Source of the DNA: Lithobates sylvaticus
Taxonomy: Eukaryota; Chordata; Amphibia; Anura; Ranidae
NCBI GenBank assembly: GCA_028564925.1
Contig: CM053031.1
Coordinates: 169,418,584 to 169,482,583 of the forward strand
Length of the DNA stretch: 64,000 nt
Direction of reading: 5' to 3'
Below are positions 36,936-48,679 of the stretch, one piece after another. How positions within the stretch are numbered: position 1 is the stretch's first letter; every line of letters starts with the position of its first letter. The position numbers and the translations under genes were made by a program. The notes under the pieces were generated by a model. The model had not been told where the DNA came from. It worked only from the letters and a program-made list of their open reading frames with translations, and searched no databases.

Positions 36936-37667
36936 AACTGCATAGCATAAGATATTATGATAGTAGAAATATGACTTACTTCTAGGTTCATGTTCACCAC
37001 CTGGAGAGAGGAGAGTGTAAAGAAAACAACAAAGAAAAAAATAAAGCATAAAGAGAAAAAATAAGAAGAGAAAAAACGATCGACCCTGTTATGGTAATAT
37101 ATTAATCCTAGGAAAAGATAATAGAGCAGGGTATGGGAACATCTACGGAGCATATATGAAATACTCCGGGAGGTTCCAAGGCCATCACCAGGGACCCGCA
37201 TGATCTGGACGGGTACCTGAAGATGGTACAGGGGGCACAAGAAATTCCTGAGGGGAGAACCGCACCGGAGGACCACGGGAATTAGAAAACAATTTAATAA
37301 AGGGACCGCTGTACTTAAGGACCCTGATGTAAAAAGAGGTATATAGGCAATTCTTTGTGTATATTAGTGCATTTGTTAATAAAAGTTTGCTGAAAAAAAA
37401 AGAAAAACCGAAGGGAGACCCAAAAAAGAAGGATGCCTATATATCAGTCAATCATTAATAAATGTATAGTGAAGAGGGAAGAAAAATGGTTAGGGGTTAT
37501 TGTTAGGAGTCAGAGTTTTGGAAGAAACATGCTGAAAAAGAAGAGAACCAGTCTAATCAAGAAATTTTCTTATGGAACTAGGAAGATGAGTGGAGATGAT
37601 TTTCCAATTTTCCAACCAGCAAGTAGTGCTGGGATTAAACAGAATCAGGGCGGACTATGTTAGAGTA

Positions 37668-38822
37668 TCAGTCCATAGAGTCCTCATTGGAGGGGGTTGG
37701 GTTTTCAAACCGACCCCGTTTGTGTATATGTTGGCGAGAAGATGAAGGGGCTCCTGTAGAGGATGTTGTGATATTATGCTGAGGAGATCTGGAGGCTGAG
37801 CGTCTGCGGGAATGGTCGTTGGATGTGGATCTGTCAGCAATGCCCATTTCGATCAATGCAGATTGCAGGTCTTCCGGAGATCTACAGACGTATTTTGTTT
37901 CCAGAAATGTAAAACGTAGAGAAAATGGAAATCCCCAGTGATAGGCAATTTGGTGTTGTTGCAGAATTTGCAATTGGGGTTTGAGTGCCCGCCGTTTAGC
38001 AACCGTGAGAGGGGATATATCGGCAAAAAGCTGATATGTATAGCCCTGGAATTGCAGGGATTCCTTATCTCTAGTAGCCGCCAAAAGTTGCTCTTTGGTT
38101 CTATAATAGTGAAATTTAGCAATTATGTCTCTAGGAGGGCCATTTGTTTTGCGAGGGGCAAGAGCTCTGTGCACTCTGTATAGTTCCAATCTTTCCACAG
38201 GTATGCCAGGTTGTAATTCCTGAAATAATGCTGTCATGGTGGCTTGGAGATCTAGGACTGTCTCAGGAATTCCTCTAATTCTTAGGTTCGAACACCTGTC
38301 CCTATTTTCCTGGTCTTCTAAACGTGATTGTAACATAAGATTTTCTTCCTTTAGGTTTTCAAGCTCTGAGGCGTTTTGCTGTGTATAGCTATCTAGGTCA
38401 TCCACTCTTATTTCTAGTTCAGCTGTTCTCTGGCCCAACTCTCTAATCTCTTTTGTCAGTTTCTCAGTTATTTTGTCAGATGTTTTCTTTAAGGCTTTAT
38501 TTAGCATACTTTCAATTTTTTTAAACATGTCCTCAGTATTTTCATGCTGAGGTATCTCAGCATCTGAATCTGAATCTACAATATCTTCTGTTGTCAGAGG
38601 GGGCGCTTTATTGCTATGATGTGCGGGAGCCTGTGAGGAGACTGCCGCCGCCATTTTTGCCGCCTGCCTGGCCGGCGCTGTTTTGGCCATGGACACTTTA
38701 ATTTTATTCTTAGGGCCCCTCAGGACCATTATAATATCACCTGGGGTCCTAGTGTGGCTTTTCCTGCTGCTTTGCGCCGTTCGCGGCGCCGCTGGGACCC
38801 GTAGTCCTCCGGTTCTCTTCAC
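37668..38822 (-). CDS. L1-type ORF1 RNA-binding protein, up to 384 aa
   Basis: Binds the LINE RNA to form the retrotransposition particle. Three parts are visible: a basic N-terminal tail; a coiled coil at about residues 95-185 (FKKIESMLNKALKKTSDK then heptads ending ENLKEENLMLQSRLED); and an RRM-type domain from about 190 (NLRIRGIPETVLDLQATM) followed by the C-terminal domain (PRDIIAKFHYYRTKEQLL). It ends in an S/R-rich tail. The start is either Met1 (38,822) or Met32 (38,729, MVLRGPKNKIK); the second matches L1-D better. The frame is intact. Confidence 0.93.
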   Translation of the reverse strand: MKRTGGLRVPAAPRTAQSSRKSHTRTPGDIIMVLRGPKNKIKVSMAKTAPARQAAKMAAAVSSQAPAHHSNKAPPLTTEDIVDSDSDAEIPQHENTEDMFKKIESMLNKALKKTSDKITEKLTKEIRELGQRTAELEIRVDDLDSYTQQNASELENLKEENLMLQSRLEDQENRDRCSNLRIRGIPETVLDLQATMTALFQELQPGIPVERLELYRVHRALAPRKTNGPPRDIIAKFHYYRTKEQLLAATRDKESLQFQGYTYQLFADISPLTVAKRRALKPQLQILQQHQIAYHWGFPFSLRFTFLETKYVCRSPEDLQSALIEMGIADRSTSNDHSRRRSASRSPQHNITTSSTGAPSSSRQHIHKRGRFENPTPSNEDSMD

Positions 38823-38899
38823 CCTCGGAGCGGAGCGCTAAGCAGAGACAACCGCTCGCTCAGGCATCCGCGCATGCGCCTCCGCAGACCAAAGGTTTT

Positions 38900-40501
38900 A
38901 ATAAGGAGACATTAAATACATTCGAAATATGCATATTAAAAGCAAGGTCTAATGCATAAGCCACTGGGTTAATCCTGCAAGGAATACGGAAAGGCCCAAT
39001 AAACCAAGGTGCTTACTTCAGTGAGGGAACATGAAGTCGGAGGTTGCGAGATGACAGCCAGACCCTGTCCCCAACTTGGTAGGAAGGCGCAAGCAGGCGT
39101 CTGCGGTCAGCATGAAGTCTGTACCTATCATTAGCATGGCGCAAAGCCTCCTGGACTTGTGCCCAAATGGAATGAAGACCACGGAGATTCTCCTCTAAAC
39201 GCAGGAATACTCTGCGGAAAACAAACAAGTCAAGCAACAATCGGGAAGCAGAACTCAAGGCACTTTTGTGGGCAAACTATGCCTACGGTAATAGAAATAT
39301 AGCAATGTAGGAATTGCTCCAAAGACTGATTGGCTTGTTCTGTGGCCCCAATAGACTGCGGGTGATATGCAGAGGAGAAAGCAAGCTGAATTCCCAACTG
39401 TGCACAAAAGGCTCGGCAAAACCGGAACACAAACGGACTACCCCTGTCTGAGACACTCACTTGGGTAGCCTATGTAAGGGAAAGATCTCTCGAGCAAAAA
39501 TGGAAGCCAGATCCTTAGAAGTGGGCAACTTCTTAAGTGGAATACAATGACACATGTTTGAGAACCGGTCAACCACCATAAGGATAACAGTGTCGTGGAG
39601 TCTTACTCTGAGCACACATGGAACAGGCAGCTATGAAGGTAGTTACATCAGCACGTAGACTAGGCCACCAGAATTGTTGGGAAATGGCCCAAACTAGTTG
39701 ATTCTTCCCAGGGTGGCCAGCTGCCTTGGGAGAATGGAAAGTCTGGAGCACGGCAGAACAGAGACTCTATGGGACAAAGCAGCGATCACAAGGTTTCTCA
39801 GGAGGAGCATGGACCTGAGCAGCAAGAATTTTGTCACCCAAAGAGAAGTGAGACTGGTGCAAACTGTAGCCAGAATACGATCAGGAGGAATCACAGGAAC
39901 AGACTCCAACTTGGAAGTGGAGGAAAATTGTCGTGACAAGGCGTCAGCCTTTACATTCTTAGTACCGGGTAAGAATGAGACAATGTAATTTAAACTTTAC
40001 AAGAAAAGAGCCCATTGCACCCTTCTGGGAGAGAGGCGTTTAGCCTCAGACAAGAATGTTAGATTTTTATGGTCAGTAAGAATGAGAACCGGCACAGTGG
40101 TACCTTCGAGGAGATGTCTCCAGTCTTTCAGGGCTAAAATGATCGCCAACAGCTCTCTGTCACCAATCTCGTAATTGGACTCCGCAGGTGACAATATCTT
40201 GGAAAAGAGGTATGACGTTGAGACACGAGGGCGCCAACACCAGTCTCAGAAGTATCAACCTCAATGATAAAAGGTAACGTAGGATCAGGATGTGCCAACT
40301 CAAGAGCAAAAACAAAGGCAGCCTTGAGACACTCAAAGGCCTTAATGGACCGGAGACAAACTCTGTGGGTTACCATCCTTTCTGGTCATATCGGTCAGTG
40401 GCTTGACCGGAGACGAGAAGTTATGAATAAACTTCCCATAATAGTTGGCAAAGCCCAGGAAACAATGCAGAGGACGTAAACCCATGGGTCAGGGCCACTG
40501 T
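38900..40501 (-). pseudogene. gypsy RNase H and integrase core (fossil)
   Basis: Minus-strand pieces: RNase H-like [18 protein letters not shown] and [17 protein letters not shown]; integrase zinc domain (CSMCAQSKTPRH); and the catalytic core with SDRGSPFVFRFC and SAYHPQSIGATEQANQ. Order and motifs fit Ty3/gypsy pol. Broken in many places. Confidence 0.8.
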
Positions 40502-42271
40502 AATGCCGCATACACACGAAGGGACTTTGTCCGCCGGACCTAGTCCAGCGGACAATCCGCCGGACTTTCCAGCGGGGCTTCGCCGGACTTTCCGAACGTG
40601 TGACTTGCCCACACATGCCCGGACTTCTCCGGCGGACAATCCGCTGGACAAAGTCCGCGGGACTTTTGAAAATGAACGGACTTGCCCACACACGGAGCAG
40701 TCCGTTCATTTAGAACGTAACTTCAGGTATACGTAGCTAGCGTAGGCAGTGAATGCCGCCGCGCTAGCTCCGTCACCTGGCATGAATTTAAAGGGACTCC
40801 CCACGCCGACAAACGGCGTGGGGGTCCCCCCCAAATCCATCTCAGACCCTTATCCGAGCACGCAGCCCGGCAGGCCAGGAAAGGGGTGGGGACGAGTGAG
40901 CGCCCCCCCCTCCTGAGCCGTACCAGGCCGCGTGCCCTCAACATGGGGGGTGCCCTGGGGAAAGGGGGGCCGTGCAGCCCCCCCACCCCAAAGCACCTTG
41001 TCCCCATGTTGATGAGGACAAGGGCCTCTTCCCGACAACCCTGGCCGTTGGTTGTCGGGGTCTGCGGGCGGGGCTTATCGGAATCTGGGAGCCTCCTTTT
41101 ATAAGGGGGCCCTCAGATCCCGGCCCCCACCCTATGTGAATGAGTATGGGGTGAATGAGTATGTGATGTCACATCCTCCGGGACTGTGACATCACAAGGG
41201 GGCGGGGTCACCATGTGACATGAGCATGTGACCCTGTCCCCTTGTCCCTATATAAGTCCCAGCACAGCGCGGCTCTGCCATTCCGGCCAGAGACAGCGAC
41301 GGGTCAACATCGGAAGAAGAAGACAGCGGCAAGAACAGAAGAGACCCCCGAAGGCGGATCGAGACCCCCAGACGACGACGACGACGGCGGCGACGACGAC
41401 GAAGAAGGTAGCCGGACTTCTCCGCTCAGTAAAAGATCTAGGTAAATGGCGGAGGAGTCCGGCGAGAAGACCCCCCAAGACGGAAGAAGACCCCCGGAGC
41501 TGTGCAATAAAATATTTTTTCAAAAGTGTGTGTTTTTTTTACTTTACATTTTACACCTTAGGTGAATGGGTAGAGGTACATCGTACCCCATACTCATTCA
41601 CATAGGGTGGGGGGCCGGGATCTTAGGGCCCCCTTATAAAAGGGGGCTCCCAGATTCCGATAAGCCCCCGCCCGCAGACCCCGACAACCAACGGCCAGGG
41701 TTGTCGGGAAGAGGCCCTTGTCCTCATCAACATGGGGACAAGGGTGCTTTGGGGTGGGGGGCCGCACGGCCCCCCTTTCCCCAGGGCACCCCCCATGTTG
41801 AGGGCACGCGGCCTGGTACGGCTCAGGAGGAGGGGGGGGCGCTCGCTCGTCCCCACCCCTTTTCTGGCCTGCCGGGCTGCGTGCTCGGATAAGGGTCTGA
41901 GATGGATTTGGGGGGGACCCCCACGCCGTTTTTCGGCGTGGGGAGTCCCTTTAAATCCATGCCAGGTGACGGAGCTAGCGCGGCGGCATTCACTGCCTAC
42001 GCTAGCTACGTATACCTAAAGTCACGTGCTAAATGAACGGACTTTCCGATGAGCGGCAAGTCCGTTCATTTCAAAAGTCCGGCGAACTAGCCTACTAAAG
42101 GCGGGATTGTCCGCCGGACTGCCAAGTCCAGCGGATAATTTTAAAACAAAACTTAAAACTTTAGTCCGTTGGACTTTTGGGAAAAAAAGTCCGCCGACGT
42201 CCACACACGAGGGGATTGTCCGCTCAAGTCATAATCCCGCGGGATAGTCCCTTCGTGTGTACGCGGCATTA
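40502..42271. mobile_element. palindromic foldback DNA element with internal promoter-like cassette
   Basis: Outer ends read TAATGCCGCATACACACGA and its near-perfect inverse. Long inverted arms pair 40,735-41,165 with 41,575-42,010 (over 90% by eye), with more diverged outer arms. No transposase frame was found. The central roughly 400 bp (41,166-41,574) is not palindromic and contains a TATA box and a polyadenylation signal. The element interrupts the gypsy RT. Superfamily not determined. Confidence 0.75.
41166..41574 (+). promoter_or_regulatory. mini transcription-unit-like cassette in the foldback element
   Basis: In order: paired GTGATGTCAC-like sites, a GC box (GGGGGCGGGG, about 41,198), a TATATAA box at 41,249-41,255, an A/G- and GAC-rich transcribed-like segment, and AATAAA at 41,506-41,511. 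A short ATG frame starts at 41,446. Related halves of the cassette recur at about 45,270-45,395 (minus) and 46,320-46,360 (plus). Confidence 0.45.
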
Positions 42272-44496
42272 GACTGCCAAAAGTTTCTCTGGGTCCATTG
42301 AAAAACCAGCAGTGGTAATGATATAGCCCAGGAATTTAACCTGTTCAGGATGGAACTCGCACTTCTCCAGTTTACAATAGAAATTGTTCTCTCTTCGTTT
42401 CTGAAGCACACATCAGACATCTGTGTGGTGGCTCTCCAGGGACTTGGAAAATATGAGGATATCATCGAGATAAACCACCACACATAACTGCAACAAATCT
42501 CGGAGGATATCGTTAATAAATTCCTGCAAAACTGCCGGAGCGTTACAAAGGCATTACGAAGTACTCATAATGACCTGTTCTGGTATTAAACGCTGTTTTT
42601 CACTCATCGCCCTTTTAATCCTCATGAGATTGTATGCCCCTCTCAAATCAAGCTTCATGAAAATGCTCCCATGAGGCGGTCAAATAAATCTGTAATCAAC
42701 GGAATCGCATAAGCATTCTTAATCATGAAACAATTGAGACCCCTATAATTAATACAAGGACTCAGTTCACCACTCTTCTTCTTCACAAAGAAGAAACAAG
42801 CACCAGCAGGAGACGAGGATTTGTGGATGAAACCTCGAGAAAGTACGTCTGTAACATACTCCTCCATGGCCTTATCCTCCAAGACCGACAAATGGTAAAC
42901 CTGGCCACGAGGGGGTATGGCACCAGGTTTAAGGTCAATTGCGCAATCATACGGCTGGTGTGGAGGCAAACTACCTGCTTGACCTTTGTCAAATACATTG
43001 CTAAAATCACGGAACTCCTCTGGCAGGGAGGAGAGTGAAGAGGTGCACAGGACCTTGGCTACCTTCTGGAAGCATGTCTCACTGCATTGTGGTGACCAGG
43101 AGAGAACCTCAGCACGGAGCCATTTAAAAGAGGGGTTGTGCCTCTGTAACCAAGGATAACCAATAACCAGCGGAAACCTAGGTAAGGAAATAACTTGGAA
43201 TTGGATTATCTCATGGTGAAGAGCCCCTATGGCCATGGACAACGAAACCGCCTCATGAGTCACATGGGCAGGCTGTAGAGGTCTCCCGTCAAGAGCCTCA
43301 ATGGCAAGTGGAGTGTCACGCAGCAGCAACGGAATCAAGTGCTTCAATACAAAGGCAGCATCAATGAACAGGCCTGCAGCCCCAGAGTCAATTGGAGCCT
43401 GTATCTCGATGGAGGACTCAGCCCAAGAAAGGGTGACCGAAACCAGGGGCTTATCCTTCTGGATAACTGGGGATGAAACAACGCCACCTAAGGCCTGTCT
43501 GTGACAGGACCTCAAGGTTCGGGTGTTCCCTGGACAGGTAGGACAAGACTTCAAGTGACCTGCCTGGCCACAATAAAGGCACAATCTCTCCCTCCTAAAG
43601 GTTCTCTCATCCGCAGAGAGACAAGTGAAGCCCAAGTGCATGGGTTCATCTTCACTGACCGACTCGGTACCAGGAGGCATGGGAGGTGAGGGAGGCACGG
43701 GTGGGACTGCAAAGCTTGGAGGCAAATGTACAGGAGGCTTCCGCAATCGCTCCTTAAAAGAGAATCTTTCCCTGAGTCTGGAGTCAATGAGGATGACAAA
43801 CGTGATCAACTTCTCCAGCTCAGTGGGTATATCTCAGGCTGCTATCTCATCCTTGATGGAATCCGAGAGACCATGAGAAAAAGCAGCCGGAGGGCCTCAT
43901 TGTTCCAAGCAACCTCTGCTGCCAGCGTACGGAATTCAATGGTGTAGTCGGCAACAGTTTATGTACTCTGTTTGATGGACATGAGGCATTTGGCAGCAGA
44001 AGCGGAGCTTCTGCTGCCAAGATACTCTTTCAAAGGAGGCCACAAACTCAGGGTAACTCAAGACAACAGCTTTTTGCATTTCCCATAGAGGGTTTGCCCA
44101 GGCTCTCTCAGAAAGCAAAGATATTACGAAATCTACTTTGCTTCTGTCCATGGGAAACGTCTGGGGCAGCATCTCAAAGTATATCTCAACCTGGTTGAGA
44201 AACCCTCTGCATTGAACTGGATCACCCCCAAATCGCTGGGGAAGCGGAGCGGAACCAGACATACCTCTTACAGAAGTAATACACGAGGCGGGTGCCTGCA
44301 CAGAGACTGGTGCAGCAGCAGGGACGGCCTGCAACTCATGTTGTACCGGAGCAGTCACAGTGGGAGATTCCAGGTGAGCCGTGTGACTCAGGAGCATTTG
44401 TAACGCTATGGCAAACTGATCCATGCGGTGATCTTGCTCATCCAATCTGGAAAAAATATTACCAACAAGTGGATTGACTGTATCTTCTGAATTCAT
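42272..44496 (-). pseudogene. gypsy Gag, protease and RT N-terminal part (fossil)
   Basis: Gag starts near 44,496 (MNSEDTVNPLVGNIFSRL) with RFGGDPVQCRGFLNQ. A zinc knuckle CLYCGQAGHLKSC lies near 43,560. The protease motif PIDSGAAGLFI and the RT N-terminal region FFFVKKKSGELSPCINYRGL follow. Broken. Confidence 0.82.
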
Positions 44497-44793
44497 GGCC
44501 TTCGCCTACTGTCAGAAACCATGAAATCAGACCGAGACAGAAGTACAGTTAAATCACACTTGTTTAATAATAAAAGTAAAAAGAACAAACGTAGTCAAAA
44601 CATAGCCAAAGTTCAGTAACCGGAACGGATCGTCAGCCAAGCCAGGAGTCAGGGATCAAAGTAGTGGAACAGCAAGCAGAATCTTAGTCTGAAGGGATGT
44701 CAGCAAAGGCAGTCTTCAAAACAGGCACGCAGGAGATAGTTTCTTGTGATGTGACCAAGGCTAAGGCAGAGCTCCTCTAGACTGGACGGCTTA

Positions 44794-46965
44794 AGGCCGG
44801 GTTCACACTGGTGCTACAAACGCTCCGACATTGGGAGCTCATGTCGCATGACGTGTGAAAATCAATGTTTCCCTATGGGAGCCGTCTTAACTGGTCTGAC
44901 ACAAGTTGGTCCGACTTTGAAAATGCTCCTTGTACTACTGTACTACTGGTTCGACTTTGATCCTACTTCAGCCCATTGACTATCATTAAAGTCGGATCGC
45001 TGTCTTGCATGATCCAACTTTGGCATGCGACTTGTGCTCTGATGATCTTGAGCGCGAACTCCACGCCAAATTTTAAATAAAAAACAGTATGGGTTCCCCC
45101 TCCAAGAGCATACCAGGTCCTTCGGTCTGATATGGATTTTAAGGGGAACCCCCTACGCAGAAAAAACGGTGTGGGAGTCCCCCCAAAATCCATACCAGAC
45201 CCTTATCCGAGCAAGCAGCCCGGCCAGTCAGGAAAAGGGGTGGGGACGAGCGAGCGCTCTTTTACTAGCGTTGGCCTGATCTTTTCCATCGTCTTCTTCC
45301 CTGTTCTCTTCTTCCGATGTTGACACAACGCTCTCTCCCGCTGTAATGCTGTGTGTGCAGTACGCAAGGCCTTATATAGGCATGGGGCGGGGTCATCGGA
45401 TGAAGTCGTTGCACACCACGCACACAGCATTACAGCGGGAGAGAGCGTTGAAACGTCACTACGTTCATGTTTGTTGCCTAAAAAGTCAGATCGTGTGTAT
45501 GCAATACAAACTTGGGGCCAACGCCCTTTGTACAAAAATCCACGGGAAAGTTTGTACAAAGTCTAAACGTGTGTATGAGGCTTTAGGCTGGGTTCACACT
45601 GGTACGACACGACAGCCATCCTACTTTGGATCCTACTTTGCCCTGCGACTTGAAGCCGACATACGTCCGACTTTCAATGAACAGGGATCCGACTTGGATC
45701 CCCGCCAATACCAGGCACTGTGTTTGGTATGAATCTTGAGGGAGAACTCCACGCCAAATTTTAAATAAAAGAACGGCATGGGTTCCCCCTTCAAGAGCAT
45801 ACTAGGCCCTTGGGTCTGGTATGATTTTAAGGGGAACCCCCCTACGCCGAAAAAATGGCGTGGGGGTCCCCACAAAATCCATACCAGACCCTTATCCGAG
45901 CATGCAGCATGGCCGGTCAGGAAGAGGGGTGGGGGCAAGCGAGCCAGCCCCCCCACCCCAAAGCACCTTGTCCCCATGTTGATGAGGACAAGGGCCTCTT
46001 CCCGACAACCCTGGCCGTTGGTTGTCAGGGTCTGTGGGCGGAGGGCTTATCGAAATTCGGGAACCCCCTTTAATAAGGGGGCCCCCAGATCCCGGCTCCC
46101 CACCCTATGTGAATGAGTATGGGGTACATCGTACCCCTACCCATTCACCTGGGGAAATAAAATGTCACAAAAAAAAACCCACAGGTTTTTAAAGTAATTT
46201 ATTAACCACTTCATATCCGCCCATAGCCGAATGACGGCCTCGGCGCGCATGTGAAATCCCGGGAGGACGTCATATGACGGCCTCCCCTTTCCTCGTTCCC
46301 TGTGCGCGCAGCAGGGAACGAAGTCGGAAGAAGACCCCCGGAGCTGATTAATAAATTACTTTAAAAACCTGTTGTGTTTTTTTTTTTTAGTGACACTTTT
46401 TTTCCCCAGGTGAATGGGTAGGGGTACGATGTACCCCATACTCATTCACATAGGGTGGGGAGCCGGGATCTGGGGGCCCCCTTATTAAAGGGGGTTCCCA
46501 GATTTCGATAACCCCCCCGCCCGCAGACCCCGACAACCAACGACCAGGGTTGTCGGGAAGAGGCCCTTGTCCTTATCAACATGGGGACAAGGTGCTTTGG
46601 GGTGGGGCGCTTGCTCGTCCCCACCCCTTTACCTGACCGGCCAGGCTGCGTGCTCGGATAAGTGTCTGGTATGGATTTTGGGGGGACCCCCACGACGTTT
46701 TTTTCGGCATAGGGGGTTCCCCTTAAAATCCATACCAGACCTATGCTCCTGGAGGGGGAACCCATGCCGTTTTCTTATTTAAAATTTGGGCTGATTACTC
46801 TCTGATTGGCCACGGCCAAAGTCGCCTGGCCTGGGGCGACTTAATGTCGTGTTGTAAGTCGCCCTAAGTCATGTTGAAGTCACGCTGTTATTCATACTCA
46901 AGTCGTGTCCAAGTTGCCTCCAAAAGTCGCACTGGAAGTCGTGTTGCCCCAGTGTGAACCGAGCC
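44794..46965. mobile_element. large palindromic DNA element with TTCACACTGG ends
   Basis: Left end AGGCCGGGTTCACACTGG and right end GGCTCGGTTCACACTGG (inverse). TTA flanks both sides (44,791-44,793 and 46,966-46,968), suggesting a 3-bp duplication as in PIF/Harbinger elements; boundaries are good to about 3 bp. Inside are at least three copies of the CCACGCCAAATTTTAAATAA / GTCCCCATGTTGATGAGGAC arm module in both orientations, plus a TTAA-element fragment (about 46,204-46,310). No transposase. Confidence 0.7.
46204..46310 (+). mobile_element. TTAA-element terminal fragment
   Basis: It starts with the CCACTTCA-type terminus and a GACGTCATATGACGG palindrome like the fragment at 8097-8560. Confidence 0.5.
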
Positions 46966-47089
46966 TTAGTAGGCAGGACTGACGAGCAGGATCAACTTCA
47001 GCTGGGTAACTGTGGAGAGAGGGAGCTGGCAATTAGCCGACAGCTGAGCGGCCAGCTCAGAGAAGGAAGGGCTGAGCCCAGCCCTGACA

Positions 47090-47322
47090 TTGTCCCATAT
47101 GTAATTTTGTAGCATGCTGGATGATGTGCTTAATTTTGGACAGGGGATGGCTTATAATGTGCTAGCTGCATTTGGGTTGTTCTGGGCATGCTCAGGGACT
47201 TTTATTTGTGTGTGTGAACAGCACTTGGATTTTTCTGGGCATGCTCAGAGAGTGTGTTTTTTGGGTTAGTAGTTTAAGGGACATCCTTAACAAGTATACC
47301 CACTTTGAAGTAATGTCTCTAC
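47090..47322. other. unassigned sequence
   Basis: No gene or repeat recognised. Two GGGCATGCTCAG motifs occur about 45 bp apart. Possibly old non-repetitive flank. Confidence 0.3.
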
Positions 47323-47482
47323 CAGGGCCGATCCTGGCCGGGGTGCAGGGGGTGCTCTGCACCCGGGTGCTGAAGAGGGGAGGGCGCCAAAGTGCTCCCC
47401 TCCCTCCTCCTCTCCTTGTGTGCAGTGGCGTCAGTAGGGCTGCTAATGGGGGGTCCCAGAAACGCAGGAGGGTCAGGACAGT

Positions 47483-47600
47483 GAAGCAGATCAGTGTGGT
47501 GTGACAAGTACAGGAACGATGCCCGTCAGCTGAATGCGGGAGGGAGAGACACACAGGGCATCGTTCCTGTACTTGTCACACCACACTGATCTGCTTGCTT
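47483..47600. repeat. inverted repeat, about 43-bp arms
   Basis: GAAGCAGATCAGTGTGGTGT at 47,483 pairs with its complement ending at about 47,598, around a loop of about 30 bp. Confidence 0.8.
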
Positions 47601-48339
47601 CTTGTTCCGGGTCACATATGATCCCCCTGTGTGTGTCTGGGGCATGTTCCTGTCCCGGTGGATGTGTCTCCAGTGAGAGTTGGTGCTCCTAATGTACAGG
47701 CACCTCTAGGACCTGCCCAGGGGTCCTAGGTTCATGAAGGGGTCTTGAAGATTCCTGCCAACAGTTCCATCGCTGTGGTCGGCTATTTGCATGTCAGGTC
47801 AGTCACCTTATCCGTCTCTCATATCTCCAGACTCCAGCTGTCTCTCCCTGGGCAGCAGCCAATATCTCGTCCTGCTCCCTTCCATCCTTGCACAGATCCA
47901 TCCATCTCTGTGGGTCACACTGCTTCCCTCTCAGGTCCTTGTTAACCCTTGCTACTTTTCTCCCAGCCAGTTAGTTTGCCAACATTTATCAGCCACGCTA
48001 ATTTAGCCTCTTCCCAAGTGACTGGAATTCTCTTCCTGACACCTTCCCAACAATAGTCCCTCACTCCCCTCCCCCTCCCAGTCTTCTTCTCTGGAGGCAC
48101 TTCGCCTTCACACAGGTGTGTCCCCCCCACCCCCCATACACAAACATTGCAAATGGCCACAGCCCATTTCTCTTTAGCCCCTTGACCTCCATCTATTTGC
48201 CTCTCCTCCACCCTTCCCTCATTCCAGCACAAATCCTCCTCCTTCTGTATCCCTATACAGACCAGGATCCCCCAGTTTCACTCCAGTTCTCCTCTACCCA
48301 CCCCCTATCTCTTACCCACTGCCCCATCCCCCGCCCACA

Positions 48340-48540
48340 TTCATTTTATTCAGGGGCTAAGGAAGAACCCTGAAGTGGAGCATCTTATTACTGCTGCTGC
48401 TTGTATGGGTGGGATGTGTACTGCACCAATCACATGCAATGAATAGGAGAGGAGGGTCAGCAGGGATTGGTGCAGTACACATCCCACCCAATAAGATGCT
48501 CTGCCTCTGGGTTCTTCCTTAACCCCTGCAAAGTGCAAGA
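48340..48540. repeat. long imperfect palindrome
   Basis: GGGTGGGATGTGTACTGCAC pairs with its complement around 48,470-48,490. The outer flanks with AAGGAAGAACCC also pair, making a roughly 200-bp hairpin. Confidence 0.75.
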
Positions 48541-48679
48541 AGAGAGCCAGAATCTCTGCAGGGGAAAGTAGAGGGGGAGATGTAATTCCAGTTTTGATTT
48601 AGTCCAGTGACAGCCTGCCAGAATAGGTGGGATCTGTAACAGCAACTTCCCTGAGCAGCTCTGCTTGTGGACACCATAT

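Larger units (their letters stand above)
32417..38883 (-). mobile_element. L1-C: near-complete L1-type LINE with both ORFs open
   Basis: 6,467 bp, bounded by a perfect 16-bp duplication GCAGACCAAAGGTTTT (32,401-32,416 and 38,884-38,899). A short GC-rich 5' leader (about 60 bp) is followed by ORF1 (38,822-37,668), a 618-bp spacer, ORF2 (open from 37,049, probable start 36,935, ending 33,144) and a 3' UTR of about 730 bp. There is no long poly(A). The 3' end is AT-rich and closes with TATTGAACGAGA, similar to the end of L1-D. Intact frames and a perfect duplication indicate a recent insertion. Confidence 0.92.
31405..47089 (-). mobile_element. chromodomain Ty3/gypsy (chromovirus) fossil
   Basis: An LTR retrotransposon on the minus strand: 5' LTR (44,510-47,089), gag, protease, RT, RNase H, integrase with a chromodomain (32,185-32,409) and 3' LTR (31,405-32,173). 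Later insertions account for more than half of its span: L1-C (32,417-38,883), a foldback element (40,502-42,271) and a palindromic element in the 5' LTR (44,794-46,965). The coding parts are broken in many places, so it is clearly older than L1-C. Confidence 0.85.
44510..47089 (-). repeat. gypsy 5' LTR, split by a palindromic element
   Basis: Bounded by TGTCAG...CTGACA and about 405 bp long without its insertion. It matches the LTR at 31,405-32,173. Confidence 0.82.

Noticed and set aside
41242-41605. Acidic 67- and 125-codon frames in the foldback cassette
   Set aside because: The first begins before the TATA box. Both depend on a GAC-repeat stretch and show no domain.
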